Below, piece by piece: positions 1-11,414 of a DNA stretch of 64,000 nucleotides. Position 1 is the stretch's first letter, and each line of letters begins with the position of its first letter. The position numbers and the translations under genes are program-made. This stretch comes from Vandiemenella viatica. Taxonomy: Eukaryota > Arthropoda > Insecta > Orthoptera > Morabidae. Where the stretch lies: the NCBI GenBank assembly GCA_031002005.1, contig CM061920.1:122006095-122070094 (forward strand), in the 5' to 3' direction. The notes below the pieces were generated by a model. That model was not told the DNA's origin and searched no databases. It was given only the letters and a program-made list of their open reading frames with translations.

Positions 1-423
1 TTTGTAAAATTTTGTAACAATTAGCTGTGTTATTGCTCAGCGTGATAATTTCATTCCAACTACCTCTTAATATTTACTGAAAGACATACTTGAAAAAAAA
101 TGAGAAAATATTATAGAGAATTACATCATAACTACATTGAAATTTCTTATTTTACCAAATTTTATTTAGACTGCAAATTTCTGTAGTTTTAGCATCCGGT
201 TTGAGGTCTTTGTTCAATTAGAATGTGAATTGATTTTTTTTTAACATTTCTACGAAAAGACTGAAATGTTATCTATTTGGTTACTAGCAAACCAATCAAT
301 TTTGCTCGTCATTTTTGGTTTAATACTACTTCATTAAACAACGGGATTAATATGACAATATCTTCCATATAAGAGGGAGCTTATATTCACTTTGAATTTG
401 ATAGCTGCTAAAAATTAAAAAAA
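1..423. other. AT-rich spacer
   Basis: No open frame, repeat or RNA signature is visible here. The stretch is AT-rich and runs directly into the first SINE. Confidence 0.6.
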
Positions 424-658
424 AGTACCGGGTGTGGTGCGTGAACGGTTAACGTTCTGGCCTCGTATTCGGAGGGCGGGGGTTTGAATCCGCGTCCGGG
501 CATCCAGATCTGGGTTTTCCATGGTTTCCCCAAGTCACTCCAGGCGAACGCCCGGATGCTTCCTTGAAAATGCCATGGCCGAGTTCCTGCCCGTTTCTTG
601 CCCCAATCCGATCCCGCCTCTAATGACCTTTCTGTCGCCGAGCCGTAAAGCCCTAGCA
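424..658 (+). mobile_element. tRNA-derived SINE (family 1)
   Basis: A short interspersed element with a tRNA-like head. A B-box-like ggtttgaatcc lies about 65 bp from the start, followed by the body landmarks that recur through this window: gggcatccagat, a ccatggtttcccc segment, aagtcactccaggcgaa, gccatggccga and a tail near gagccgtaaagccctag. It ends in an A-rich tail. Related copies occur at 886, 16468, 17040 and 44412 on the + strand and at 18570 and 35462 on the - strand. The open frame antisense to it is a shadow. Confidence 0.8.
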
Positions 659-885
659 AAAAAAATTAAAAAAAAGAGAGAGGGGCGAAAAGAGTAGAGA
701 GAGAGAAAATGAAATTTGAATTGCGTTTCTGATTTCAGAGATTTTTTTGATATCCCCGCTCTCATCAGATGAACTCACTTCTGCACATATATTTTAATTT
801 ACGATTTTTAACTTTTCAATAGATTTTTTAAATAATTTTATGGACGGCTTCATAGATCAAATACGAAAGATATTGAAAAACTGAA

Positions 886-1112
886 CCTAATGGCTGAGCG
901 TTAACGCTATGGCTCCGCATTCGAGAGGAAGCTTGTTTGAATTCCTATCCGGCTATCCAGATTTGGATTTTCCTTCGTTTCTCCAAGTCACTTCGTGTGA
1001 ATGGCGGGATTATTTCTTCCAAAACCCATGGTCCGAATTCCTTCCCATTCCTTGTCTCCATTCCTTGTCTCCATTCCCTTTCCACCTTTAATGACTTAGA
1101 AGTCGACGAATC
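886..1112 (+). mobile_element. tRNA-derived SINE (family 1), diverged
   Basis: Same family as the copy at 424 but older. The landmarks ctatccagatttggat, ctccaagtcacttc and aatgacttagaagtcgacga are present with many substitutions, and a 16-bp segment (ccattccttgtct) is locally duplicated near 1060. Confidence 0.7.
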
Positions 1113-3869
1113 GTAAATCCAGACGCATAATAAGAAATTGGTATAGTAATATTATTTAGTTTTTCGTCTCCTTGAAGATGGTGCGAACTCATTATAGTCC
1201 ACCTAACGTAACCACACGACACTATTTCTACGATGTTGAAGCCCGAGAAGATTTCTTTCAGTGTTACCTCTGTGAAAGCTTTCATAGTTACGTGTGCAGT
1301 TTATTAAGAAGCACTCAGTTACGAGTCTTTCCTTAAGTATGTTATGTCCTGACGCAAGCAGGTAAGAGTCGATGTTATATTTTACGCATAACGCAGTTGT
1401 AGGTTCGACTTGTTTAAAATAAATTGCAAAAAAATAATTGGAAAAACTAGACTCAAACCGAGGACCACGCGTTTACAAGACTAGATGGTTAGCCACAAGC
1501 AAACGGAGCTCATGTTCACAGACGACTCGTGCAGTGGGTAAACAACCTTATCCTGCCTCGGAAGTCAGTTACATTCAACTGGCATTAGACAATTATCCGA
1601 AATAATCTCTTTATAATCGTTTCAATAGTTTTGTAGAACTAAAAACTCTGGATCTTTGAACATTTACACCCACTTCTCGGACCACACACCCCATTATGTG
1701 TTGCATTATTGCAACTAATTAGCCACATCAATATATAAATAAATATCGTTATAATTTTACGCTAATTATTTGGAATAAAATGTATAACTGAACCTCATTT
1801 TTACTGCGCTTTATTGCAATCTTGTTAATTACAACTTTAACGATATGTTTCACGATCAGAATTTAAGAAAAGTGTAGCTGGAACCGAATTTCGTCCGATT
1901 TAGGTATGGTCGGCGATATCTTGGCTAATATTATAGTCAATGCAGGGACAGGAAAATGCGTTACCTGTTTCGAGATCGGTCAATAGCTTTTTACTGAAAT
2001 GTGGGGAATGATAAATGGACTACCAAGAAGAATCGTCAATGGGCGGGCGGAGTCTTCCTGCTTTGTTCGAGGCTTGACTTAAGGAAATGAATAACAGATG
2101 GCGCTGAGTTGAATACGCGCAATGATGCCACATTGTGCGAAATAAGGGACTTAGACTCAGGCGCGGACAGTCAATTTTTTTAGCCAAAGAGTGTACATAT
2201 ATGATTATTGTTTAGATATTTTGTAAATATTCGCTTAATATGTTATAAAGTGTATGAACACAGTACCTGTTCTTTATTATTACTACTACTTCACAGTTAT
2301 AAGTTCTAATACACAAAAGAAGCGAAACAAAAATCCAAATTACGTAGAAATAATTTTGATCGACTTTTTGTGTCAAATACCCCTGTGTGCATCCTTTTGT
2401 AACGTAAAGTAAATAATATTTGTCCATATTGATTATAAGTGTATTAAAACCATATTATTCTTAGACAGATTATTTTATCGGTATACTAGATATTTATGCT
2501 TTAAAATTTGTAATCCATTATTCCAATAAACATAGCAAAAAATCTGTTTTCATATATACGAACACCATCAAGGTATCATTGTTTTTCATGACTTTTATTA
2601 ATCGAAACGGCAGAATTTTTTTATCTCGTAAGGCGATTTTCATAGACGGGAGATGTATTTTTCTTATGTATCATACACTCTCATTCCTCTTCTATCTTAT
2701 ATTATCCTATTCATTAAACTCATGATAGGCTATATCTCTCAGCTTGCCTTCGAGAGTGTGCAGGTGATACATTTATGTAACCTCTACACAATATTTGTCT
2801 TCTTTTTATTTCTCCAATAATTTACATTAACTGAATACTTAAAACAAAAATCGCTTATCAAAATTTAACACAAACATGTTAGATAAATTTACATATATGC
2901 TGCTGTATTGCATTTGAAAAATCAGTTTTTTGGAAAATCAAGGTATATCAAATTGTTCTGTTCCTTAAAATAGAATTTTTGATACTTACTAACCAAAATT
3001 GAAGCCTAAAACCGTATATTCAAGATTCAGCATCATTAATTTGGTGTGTAAAAATAAATAAAAAAATAATGTTTAAAAAAGATACCTCATTTTATTTAAT
3101 ATATCTCCACCAGATCTTCAACCAAACCAAACTTTCTATTGTTTTATTGCCAAAAAAGAATATTTTTTGCATACTAGTTATAGATGAGCATTACTGAGAG
3201 AGGATGGGTCGCTCTAGCCAACGATTATTCACAGCGTTTCTTCTTTTCGGTATCAGCGTGATAGTTTTGATGTAACGGGGACGAGGAAGACCGTTTGGTA
3301 GCATCATAAGACATCACGTTCAAGTGATCAGGTTTCCCCCTGGGAAATCACGATAGTGAAGCGTCTAAACTGATTGCATCATATACCTTTACCCTTTGCC
3401 CAGTATACGTTTTCAATTATCGAGGTACAACATGTGCCAGAAATTATCAACTGCAGTAGACATCCTGTAAAAGGTGACATTGTGAGTTATTTACAGATAA
3501 TTGCCTTCCTGAGGTGTATTCTGAACATGGCACTCAAATTCTATAAGTGACTAGGAGAGATCTTTGGAATTTCAAACGATGTTCAAAATGATTTCAGTTG
3601 CTTCGTAAAGAATGTTGTTCATTGTAAATAGTTGCTGCTCCACATTCAAGCTGTACAGTATTTCTAGTCGATTTGGATTGGTTACAGTCACACTCTTAAA
3701 TATAAGGAGGTAAAAAGAAAAGGAACAGAAACCTCAAAACTCTTATTATAATTGCAGTACATTTTCAATGTTAGAGGCGAATGCTGGTTCTAATGTGGCG
3801 AAGTCTTAAGTTAAATTGTTTTTAAGATATCAGCTAGATATTATATCATGGTCAAACAGAGATTTAGGA
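1113..3869. other. Non-coding spacer with a tRNA-like SINE head
   Basis: About 2.7 kb with no supportable gene. Around 1440-1505 the - strand reads like a tRNA-derived head (gtggctaaccatctag as a possible A box, then ggtttgagtc as a B box), probably a 3'-truncated SINE of another family. The rest is AT-rich and unassigned. Confidence 0.4.
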
Positions 3870-4600
3870 ATCAAGTTCTAGACTGTAAAGCGTAGCCAGG
3901 AGCAGACATAGACTCTGACCATAATTTGATAGAAATGAAATGCAGGCTGAAATTCAAGTGAATAAGAAAGCAGTATAAGCAGGGCAGACTGTAAGTGAAT
4001 AAATTATAACAATCTAGCACAAAGAAATTTGCGGAAATGGTAGACTTACGTCTAAGAAGTAACTCTGAAAGGACCTCAACCAAGGACGAATGGAATGCAT
4101 TAAAGACCGAAATAATGAAAGCTGGTAAAGAATCATTAGGCTTTAGGGAACAAATTGTCTGAAAACCTTGGATAACAGAAGAAATTTTGTAGATGATGGA
4201 TCGGAGGAGAAGGTACAAAAATGCTCAGGATGAAATATTAAGAGAGCAATACAGGCAATTTAGAAATCAAGTAAACAGGAAATGCAAAATAGCAAAAGGA
4301 AAATGTCTAGATGAAAAGTGTGAAGAAGTAGAAAACGAAACGGTCATAGGTAAAATAGATGTAGCATACAGGAAGGTCAAACAGAATTTCGGAGAAATGA
4401 AGAAAAGAAGTGTGAATATTAACGCCGCCGATAGGAAACCTCTTTTAAACTCAGACGATAGAGCTAACCAATGGAAGGAATACATTGAGAAACTGTATGA
4501 TGCTGATGACTTGAACAATAGCGTAATGGTAAAGGAAGGCGATGTCAACATTGATGACATAAGACATCATGTTTTGAGGGCAGAATTTAACAGAGCTCTG
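3870..4600 (+). pseudogene. Non-LTR retrotransposon fragment (end of endonuclease and linker)
   Basis: A decayed LINE piece. Translation in interrupted frames gives the end of an APE-type endonuclease (an SDHNLIEMKC motif near 3915) followed by the basic linker that precedes reverse transcriptase in this kind of element (PWITEEIL near 4170, MDRRRRYKNA near 4196, then VAYRKVKQNFGEMKKRS and ANQWKEYIEKLYDADDLNN). The linker is open as one 162-codon frame from 4193, but only up to about 4600 is LINE-like. The reverse transcriptase is missing. A second fragment of the same or a closely related family lies at 37235-38560 and overlaps this one by about 60 codons in the ADRKP...WKE(Y/F)IEKL region. 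Confidence 0.75.
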
Positions 4601-5282
4601 GTGTCGATACTTAAACTGTTCGTCTCTCCGCAACGCTACTTGCCACAGGAAGGCAAAAGGATGGCCTCTGGAATGTTGTAATGTGACAAGTTCTCATACT
4701 ATAGAGACGGAGCAATGATAATACATAGGTGTGACGAGTCAGCGAAGAGCGTCTCTCCAAAAACTGCAGTCCATCAGAATTATATTAATTATAAAAACCG
4801 AAAGGCACCGTAGTCTACTAGAAGAGAAATGGAGGAAAAAAATATTCATTGCACGGACTATACAATTTTGTGAATCTGTACCTATTTGTATGATTCTTGA
4901 TATAATGTCAGTTTCAGTTTTTATTGTAATCAGGACACTGAGACTATAGTCTCGGACACTGGGATTATAGACTCAAACTGTCGGTCTAGGGATCCTGGAA
5001 AAACTGTGTGTTATGTAATTTTCAGCATAAACAGTCTACCCAGAAGCCGCCAGTTATCTTAATCTCTGGAAGATGGCGTGTTAGCCAAGACCACTGGCGA
5101 GGTTGGGAAGCACGCTACCATTTCAAGTTAGCCGAAATTTTCCAGCAGTAGTGAGACGCAGCGTAAAAGAAATCATTTTTCCTAAGTCAATTCATTTCAA
5201 TGCTCGAATAATAGGTTTTATAATAAAGTCATCTGAAATAATCAGTTAGGGCTACAAGAAATCTAAGACAGTGTACTCAATA
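4601..5282. other. Spacer, nothing recognised
   Basis: AT-rich sequence between the LINE fragment and the unassigned transposon. Short frames here have no recognisable motif. Confidence 0.5.
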
Positions 5283-5781
5283 AGGGTGGAGTGATTTTTT
5301 TTTCTTAATCATTTTGGAATACCTGTAAAAACTTGCTCTTCTAACTCACAAATATAGACACAAAATTTTATTTAACACTTAATATATTTAGAGGTGCCCC
5401 CAACTTCATTAATATTAGAGAAATTCGCGAAAATTGGTAAAAACATGCATTCGTCTTATTTCCGCTAAATTATATTCTATAAGTTGCCCTGTTCATTTAT
5501 GGAACACAAATTTAACCTTGAGCCGTGTTTGTCGGTGCAGGGTACGCGGGGAGGTTATTTCACTACTCTCATCAAACGTTGTTTGGACGCCATTTAGTGA
5601 ACACACGTGCGCGGATTATTATTATTTTTGTGAGACGTTTCGGTTTTAACGGCTGAGATCAAGAAATACAACTCATGTAAGTAGTATTTATAGTTTAATG
5701 TTGACAGTTAATGTAATCCAGATCAAAATAAATTACTTTCGATTTGAATTTATACCTATTATTTTTATTCTTTACGGTAAA

Positions 5782-7299
5782 ATGTCTCAAGTCAAAACTC
5801 GACAAACGACGTCTTGTCCCGTGTTTGCTTTGCCAGAGAAGTTACCTTTATCTCAATTGCCTAGTTATAATGAGGTTATGAAATATTATCTATTCATTAA
5901 ATATGAATTAAAGACAGACAAAACAACAAAGGAGCCGACGGTCCATGACATATCCGAAATATTGGCTCAAGAAGTATTAAATATTTGGCAAAAGCTGCCA
6001 ACAGTAAGCCCTAAGAGAGTACAACAACTAATTCGTGCCTACCACGACAAATATAGAAGTTTAATGAAACCTTATCATGGCCGTCAAACCAACATAAACT
6101 ATCAACAGAAAATTAATACATTTACAGCTGAGTCTCATAGATTATTTGATATTTGCAGTTGCAAATGCAAACTTATCTCAAAGTGTTCTTGTTCGAAATA
6201 CAGTCGTGTTCCCAAAGATGAAATAAATTTTCTACTCGATCAAAGAACAACAAGAAAAATGATGATAGGTGGTGTAGATTTAGCAGCAACTATAAAAAAT
6301 AAGAAAAAACAAGAAAGAAAACAAAAAAGTTCATTGCGTAACAGAGAGATTATAGATTCCGAGATACCGTGTTGTTCTCGTTCCTTATCTAATGATGTGA
6401 CATTGGCCATCGAAAGTACCAGTGCCAGTTCCAGCAATAGCGAAGCTTCTAGACCAGATAAAATTCCATTTACGCCACCAACAAAAAAGAAGAGGTTAAA
6501 TTTACCATCGTTAGCTCTTGCGTGTGATCGCACTGGAGTTTCTGACAGAGCCGCTGCTATTATAGCTTCTTCTGTGTTAAAAGATATGGGAATAATTTCT
6601 TCAAACGATACCAGTGGTATCATTGATCGATCTAAGTTGCGCCGTGAGAGAACTAAAGTCAGATCAGCTTTACAGAATGCAGATTGCAATAAAATCATAC
6701 GTGGTATTTATTTTGATGGTAGAAAGGACAATACTTTGGTTAGTATTCAGAAGGAAGGTAAATTTTATAGAAAAAGAGTTACAGAAGACCATTATGTGAT
6801 TTTATCGGAACCAGGAAATGACTACTTCGGGCATGTCACGTGTGAGTCGGGCACCGCCAAAGGTATTAAAAGTACTATTATAACTTACTTAAAATCTAAA
6901 TCGGTGAAACTCAGCGAAATATCTGTTGTTAGTTGCGATGGAACTGTAGTTAATACAGGCTTTAAAGGTGGTGTCATTCGCTTGATAGAAGAAAAACTTA
7001 AAAAACCATTACAGTGGTTTGTCTGTCAGTTACATTCGAATGAATTACCACTGCGACACCTGTTATTGCATTTGGATGGAAAAACTACAGGGCCTAAGTG
7101 CTTTTCAGGTCCTATTGGATCCGAATTACAAAAATGTGAAACTATGCCAATAGTAGAATTCACTGCCATTCCGACAACATTACCTGTAATTACTAGTAAT
7201 GATTTGAGTACGGATCAAAAATATAATGACGGCTATAAGCACTGGTTATTTTTCTTCCGATTTAGCCAATATAAAACCTGGGCCTCTCAACCATTCTAG
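5782..7299 (+). pseudogene. Transposase-like protein, N-terminal part
   Basis: The frame is open from 5698, but the ATG at 5782 (context aaaATG) begins the plausible protein (MSQVKTRQTT); the 28 codons before it are hydrophobic and AT-rich. Residue numbers are from that ATG. The first 100 residues look helical. A cysteine cluster (CSCKCKLISKCSC, about 125-140) could bind zinc. A Lys/Ser-rich stretch with a basic PTKKKR motif could be a nuclear signal. After about residue 300 the sequence resembles a DDE nuclease: IYFDGRKDNT, then VVSCDGTVVNTG, then FVCQLHSNELPLRHL. I have seen similar proteins labelled only uncharacterised in arthropods (memory, unverified). After about 7222 this frame gives an unrelated tail, so the end is a frameshift artefact. 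Confidence 0.75.
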
Positions 7300-7984
7300 A
7301 TGGCTTACGACAGCAAATCGAATTTTAAGCTTATATGCTACTAAGACAGATCCAGAAGAAAAATTGGTGATATTAGCAACGTACGTGATGAAGGTTTATG
7401 GTCCAATGTGGTTCACAATAAAATGTAATCCCTCGTGTATAAATGGAGCCAAGCACCTGTGGCAAACTATTAGACTGAGTCGCTATTTGAATCCGGATTT
7501 GAAGAAGATAGTTGACAAAGTAATCCAACGTAATGGATATTTCGGTCATCCAGAGAATGTTTTTGTCGCCATGCTCGCAGATGACATAGAAAGCATACGT
7601 GAGCTAGCATATCAACATATCTCCAAAGCAAGATCAGAAAATGCTCCAGGACTTCGAACGTTTAAAGTGCCTGCTTTAAATTTCCACGCCGAAGATTATA
7701 CTAAAATTATTACGTGGCAAGACTTTGAAATAACTGAACCACCGCTGACTTCCAATTTAACGGATGAAGTCTTGAAATCGATTATCAAGAGTGGTTTGGG
7801 TACAATTCAAAATATAAAACATTATCCATGCCACACACAAGCTGTAGAGCGCTGCATCAAATTAGTGACAGAAGCTTCAAATGCTGTTTGCGGAGAACAT
7901 AAGCGAGACGGTTTCATTAGGGCAAGACTGCTTTCACGTCAGCAAATGCTACATTTCGATACAAAAAAGCAATTTCATGTATAA
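7208..7984 (+). pseudogene. Transposase-like protein, C-terminal part (+1 frame)
   Basis: The continuation of the preceding gene in another frame, open from 7208 with an ATG at 7226. It carries the segment that should follow in the same protein: NHSRWLTTANRILSLY, a tryptophan- and leucine-rich helical region, then HYPCHTQAVERCIKLV near 7830, whose glutamate is my candidate for the third acidic catalytic residue, and a basic end. The stop at 7982-7984 is followed within 50 bp by AATAAA, as expected of a real 3' end. The only break I see between the two parts is one indel near 7222-7228; the rest of the gene is open. A sequencing or assembly indel would explain it as well as decay would. Confidence 0.7.
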
Positions 7985-8322
7985 CTAAAATTACACATTT
8001 TTATCTTGTTTCTTAATAAATTGTTCGAAATAAATTACGGCTCTTTTAGTTATGGTATTTCCAAGTAATTATAAATATATACAGTTATGATAGCCCTGAA
8101 ATTCAGGAAAATACATTCATTGAACAATCTGATAGTGAGATAACGAAATGTAAAAAGTAGTTATATTTACTGATTTTCAATTGTGTTGGGGCACCTCAAA
8201 ACATTAGAATAGATTAACAAGATTTCGTATGTTTGATTTTCTCATTCAAAGGCAACTTTATATCGCTATGCCATTGAAAAAAAATTTTTTTTTATTTTTT
8301 ACTTATATGATCACTCCACCCT

Positions 8323-9002
8323 AGTACTCATGTTAAAAGGAATAAATATAACATGAAGTAAGGAAGAAATTCCTAAAGTTATTTTTTTAATTACAAGCAC
8401 CTCCTTTTAATGAGGGGACTATCACACGTGGTAATCGTCGATTTCAATTATTGCTTTACTGGTTACAGTACGGTAACCATTTAATTACTGGTTGGAGGAA
8501 TTTCATGCTATGGGGATCGGGCCTCACTATCCGAGATATCGCATCGCAAGCTTTGCGTAGCAACTTACACACCTATAGTCTCAGCCACGAAATTAGTTCT
8601 GTGAAGGTCACGGAGTTTCCAAACAGCGTTGCAAATCAGCAAAAAAAAAAAAAAAAAAATAATTTTCAGTAATGAGTGCGAAAAAATTCCAAAAATTAAT
8701 ACTTAACTTGAGGAGCAATGTAATGTGCTTTTCAGTTCGAAACATTTTCGTGACTAAAAAAATTTTTTTAGCTAGTTTCTATATATTTGAAATCAAATAA
8801 CTTTTTTCACTTGAATCAAAAAAAAACTTAAGAAAAAACTGAAAAAAATTATGCTACTTCCTGAAAGATAACAGACTTGTACCGAATTTAATTGCGATGC
8901 ATACTAGTAATAATTGTTCATGTAAACACTTCCAGTGAGAAAGTTTTTTAAGAACATGCTGAAATTAATTTTGGAATCACGCACATCGTCTTCAGACTAA
9001 CT
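8323..9002. other. Spacer with an A-tract
   Basis: No supportable gene. An A-run lies at 8641-8659. The 73-codon frame across it (8451-8672) has no recognisable motif. Confidence 0.5.
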
Positions 9003-9010
9003 CTCTAGAT

Positions 9011-9444
9011 CAGTGTTTCCCAACGTGGGGCCCACGCCCCACAGGGGGGCAATTTGGTTTTTTAGGGGGGCAATTTAGAAATTGTGTAATCATAAGTTTT
9101 CCCTGCGGATCTGATGTTTGAAGATCTCTCGGGCGTGCAGCCGGGTCATTTGGTAGTAAATGAACAACCAAATGACCCAGCTGCACGCCCGAGAGATCTT
9201 CAAACAATTTAGAAATTGACTTGATACGACTTTACCGCTTTCTCTTCGGTTTATTTAAATGCAATGCTAAATATAGATATAAAATATAGCAAAAAAGCAA
9301 ATTCTTAAAGCAGTGCTGTAAATAATTATTAGGTATAGTTTCGTTTGATGTTAGAAAAATATTTTTTTTAATTAAAAATTAGGTATGGAGGGCAAAAAAA
9401 AAATTAAAAGTGGGACATGACCCAAAAACGGTTGGGAAACACTG
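9011..9444. mobile_element. hAT-type MITE
   Basis: A 434-bp non-autonomous element with 14-bp perfect terminal inverted repeats (CAGTGTTTCCCAAC at 9011-9024 and its complement at 9431-9444). It is flanked by a perfect 8-bp duplication CTCTAGAT (9003-9010 and 9445-9452). The 8-bp duplication and CAG...CTG ends are the hallmarks of hAT elements. There is no transposase. G-rich runs (aggggggcaattt) lie near the left end, and a separate hairpin (9115-9206) is nested inside. Confidence 0.9.
9115..9206. repeat. 40-bp-arm hairpin nested in the hAT MITE
   Basis: The arms at 9115-9154 and 9167-9206 pair at 39 of 40 positions around a 12-nt loop. The segment lies between two copies of the 14-mer caatttagaaattg (9071-9084 and 9205-9218). 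The arrangement suggests a foldback insertion or a replication foldback inside the MITE. The 65-codon frame across it is a by-product of the palindrome. Confidence 0.85.
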
Positions 9445-9452
9445 CTCTAGAT

Positions 9453-10396
9453 TGTTTCACAGTTTATTTTTGTGAATGACTGCGCCCTCTGTCGACGCAG
9501 GCTGGTTGTTTTACCACTGCAAAAAATATTTCCTGTCTTCCATGGAAACACTACATTCAACCACTGTAAGAATTATTACTGTCATGGTACACGGTGGACC
9601 ATACAAATTCCACTAGAAAAGTTGAGAAATAATGAAAGACTAAAAATTAATGTATCAGTTGTAAAGGATCAATTATACTTTGAAGCGACTGCTCAGAAAT
9701 ACCTCCATGTCAGTGCTTGTAATTGTCCTAGGTAAATGTTTTTTTGGTCTATTAGTTATTAGTAATATTCATTTAAACAGCACTTGAAAATATCTGCTGC
9801 GACGATTTTAATTTGGTTTTCCAGTGCCCAGGAAGCCTGCGTATTCGCGAACATTACTTCTGTCTGTTAATGCACTAACTGTAAGATACTGTTCCTGAAC
9901 ATCACTACCGTTAACAATACCCAAACAGGCCTTAAACTAACAACATGAATCGACCGCATGCAAAGATACGCATGCACGGTCGGCAAAAACGAATATGACA
10001 ATGTCGCCGGCCCAACCCTACGGACTAGGGGATGGTGCTGGCGGGAGAGGCAGCCGAGACTTCGTGACCTTCAGAGGTCTAATTTTATGTCGGGGACTAT
10101 TACACTAGATCAGACTGCAGAAGGCGACTAAGACAAGCGGGCAAGGTCCTCGACTAACCCGCTGCAGTGATGCGCCTTCTCCAGGTATCCTCCAACGAAC
10201 TGCCCAAAACAGGCTATACCTGGGGATTCCTCAACCATATTACACCAGGTACAGAATTTATCAAGAATTTTTTTTCCGAGCTATAATATAAGACGTATGA
10301 CCAGAGAGTATAAAAACGTTCAGTTAATACTTTGGTAGGAGGCGTGAGCAAATCTGCAATAGAAGAAAATTTCCGCATTAAAAATATAACTTCATA
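9453..10396. other. Spacer; part is GC-rich
   Basis: Holds an 87-codon frame (9472-9735) without recognisable motifs, and a GC-richer part (about 9990-10250) with no open frame of useful length. I cannot assign either. Confidence 0.4.
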
Positions 10397-11250
10397 CAGG
10401 GCGTTCGCCGGAAAACGCTACCCTCCCAGTCTGTTGCCGTCGGCAACTTGCTCGGTCAGTGGAGCCAGCAGTTTCCGCCACACGGCACTGTGAATCACCG
10501 CACTGTTTAATACCTCCGCTGCCCCAACAGTGCAGTGCAGTGACCCTTACATTGTTAAGAACGGTTTCTTTGCATTGTAGATAGTTTGTGACTTCAGTCT
10601 CTTATTAATAAGTGCTGTGAATAAACGTTTCTTTGCGGTTTGGCTGGTTTGGGGCTTCATACTCTTATTAATCTGTACCGTGTTTGAGTGTGAGTAAAAT
10701 TATGGTACGTCACAGTTTGCAACAAAGAATATTTCTCTACGATACATATGTGAAGAAGAAGTCGTTTAAAAAGTGTCGCAGTAAATTTCGTCGCGAATTT
10801 CCTGGCGCTTTACTGCCAGCTAAATCAACAATTCTGCGTCTGGTTAAAAAAGTAAGAGAAACGGGTTCATTTTTTAACAAAAAGAGACTGTCGGTCAACC
10901 GTATTCTCACAGAGGAGAAAATTGACGATATCGCTTTTCGACTAGAACAGTCACCCAAAAAATCATTAAGTCAGTTAGGGCAGCGTGTGTCTCGAAATAT
11001 GTTCAGAAGATGTGAAATGTGCATTACACAAGAGGGTCAACACTTCCAGCATCTTTTATAAGGTAAGCTAATGAATTACGTCACATTTAAATGCTTAGCA
11101 CACAAGTTTATGAAGTTTATGAAGCGTAATTATTATGAAATAGTCCGCGGCCGACGGTCGAACAATGCCGGAAACTGACCGCTCGCTCGCCGGGAGCAGT
11201 TTCTTCCTTGTAGCGCTAACAGTGAGTTGCGTTTCCCGGCGAACGCCCTG
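10397..11250 (+). mobile_element. Tc1/mariner-type element, internally deleted
   Basis: An 854-bp unit starting CAGGGCGTTCGCCGG and ending with its near-complement (ccggcgaacgccctg), flanked by TA on both sides (10395-10396 and 11251-11252), the target of Tc1/mariner elements. Full elements of this type are normally longer; the missing length corresponds to the catalytic domain of the transposase (see the gene inside). Confidence 0.85.
10702..11061 (+). CDS. DNA-binding remnant of a Tc1/mariner-type transposase
   Basis: A 119-residue protein from the ATG at 10702 (an in-frame TTG at 10684 is less likely as start). Residues 1-95 match the helix-turn-helix N-terminus of transposases carrying the DUF4817-type domain: QQRIFLYDTYV, CRSKFRREFPG, RLVKKVRETGSF, LTEEKIDDIAFRLEQSPKKS. 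The last 20 residues (RCEMCITQEGQHFQHLL) look like the natural C-terminus of the same family. The catalytic DDE core between them is absent, yet the frame is kept and the stop is where the family ends. It could bind its own inverted repeats but not cut; a repressor role is inference. A related decayed copy is at 38828-39850. Confidence 0.7.
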   Translation: MVRHSLQQRIFLYDTYVKKKSFKKCRSKFRREFPGALLPAKSTILRLVKKVRETGSFFNKKRLSVNRILTEEKIDDIAFRLEQSPKKSLSQLGQRVSRNMFRRCEMCITQEGQHFQHLL

Positions 11251-11414
11251 TAGATTAAAACCACCAGTAGAGATTATAAAATGGTACAAATAAGTTGATA
11301 ACCGAAAAAGAACTCTGATGTCATGAAGGAAGGTAAGTATAGAAACTGAGGATGTAATGGAAGAAAGAGGAAGTGTAAAAGAAAGTAGAACATCACAAAA
11401 CTATATGGTAAGGA

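Larger units (their letters stand above)
5283..8322 (+). mobile_element. Unassigned DNA transposon with 13-bp TIRs
   Basis: A 3040-bp unit bounded by perfect 13-bp inverted repeats, AGGGTGGAGTGAT at 5283-5295 and its complement at 8310-8322. A second, subterminal inverted repeat of 10 bp (GAGGTGCCCC at 5391-5400, GGGGCACCTC at 8188-8197) lies 108 and 125 bp from the ends. The heptamer GTACTCA sits just outside both ends (5273-5279 and 8324-8330), separated by 3 and 1 nt, and is the probable target-site duplication. The unit holds one transposase-like gene in two overlapping frames, and AATAAA signals follow near 8015-8030. TIR and target sequence do not match Tc1/mariner (TA), piggyBac (TTAA) or the hAT element at 9011. 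I do not know its superfamily. Confidence 0.8.

Noticed and set aside
408..659. 83-codon frame on the - strand
   Set aside because: It is antisense to a tRNA-derived SINE whose copies recur elsewhere in the window.
9010..9207. 65-codon frame on the - strand
   Set aside because: It crosses the hAT MITE and its hairpin; the translation is palindrome-derived.
9472..9735. 87-codon frame followed by ggtaaatg, possibly an exon
   Set aside because: No recognisable domain, no 3' splice site that fits, weak donor; not enough to call an exon.
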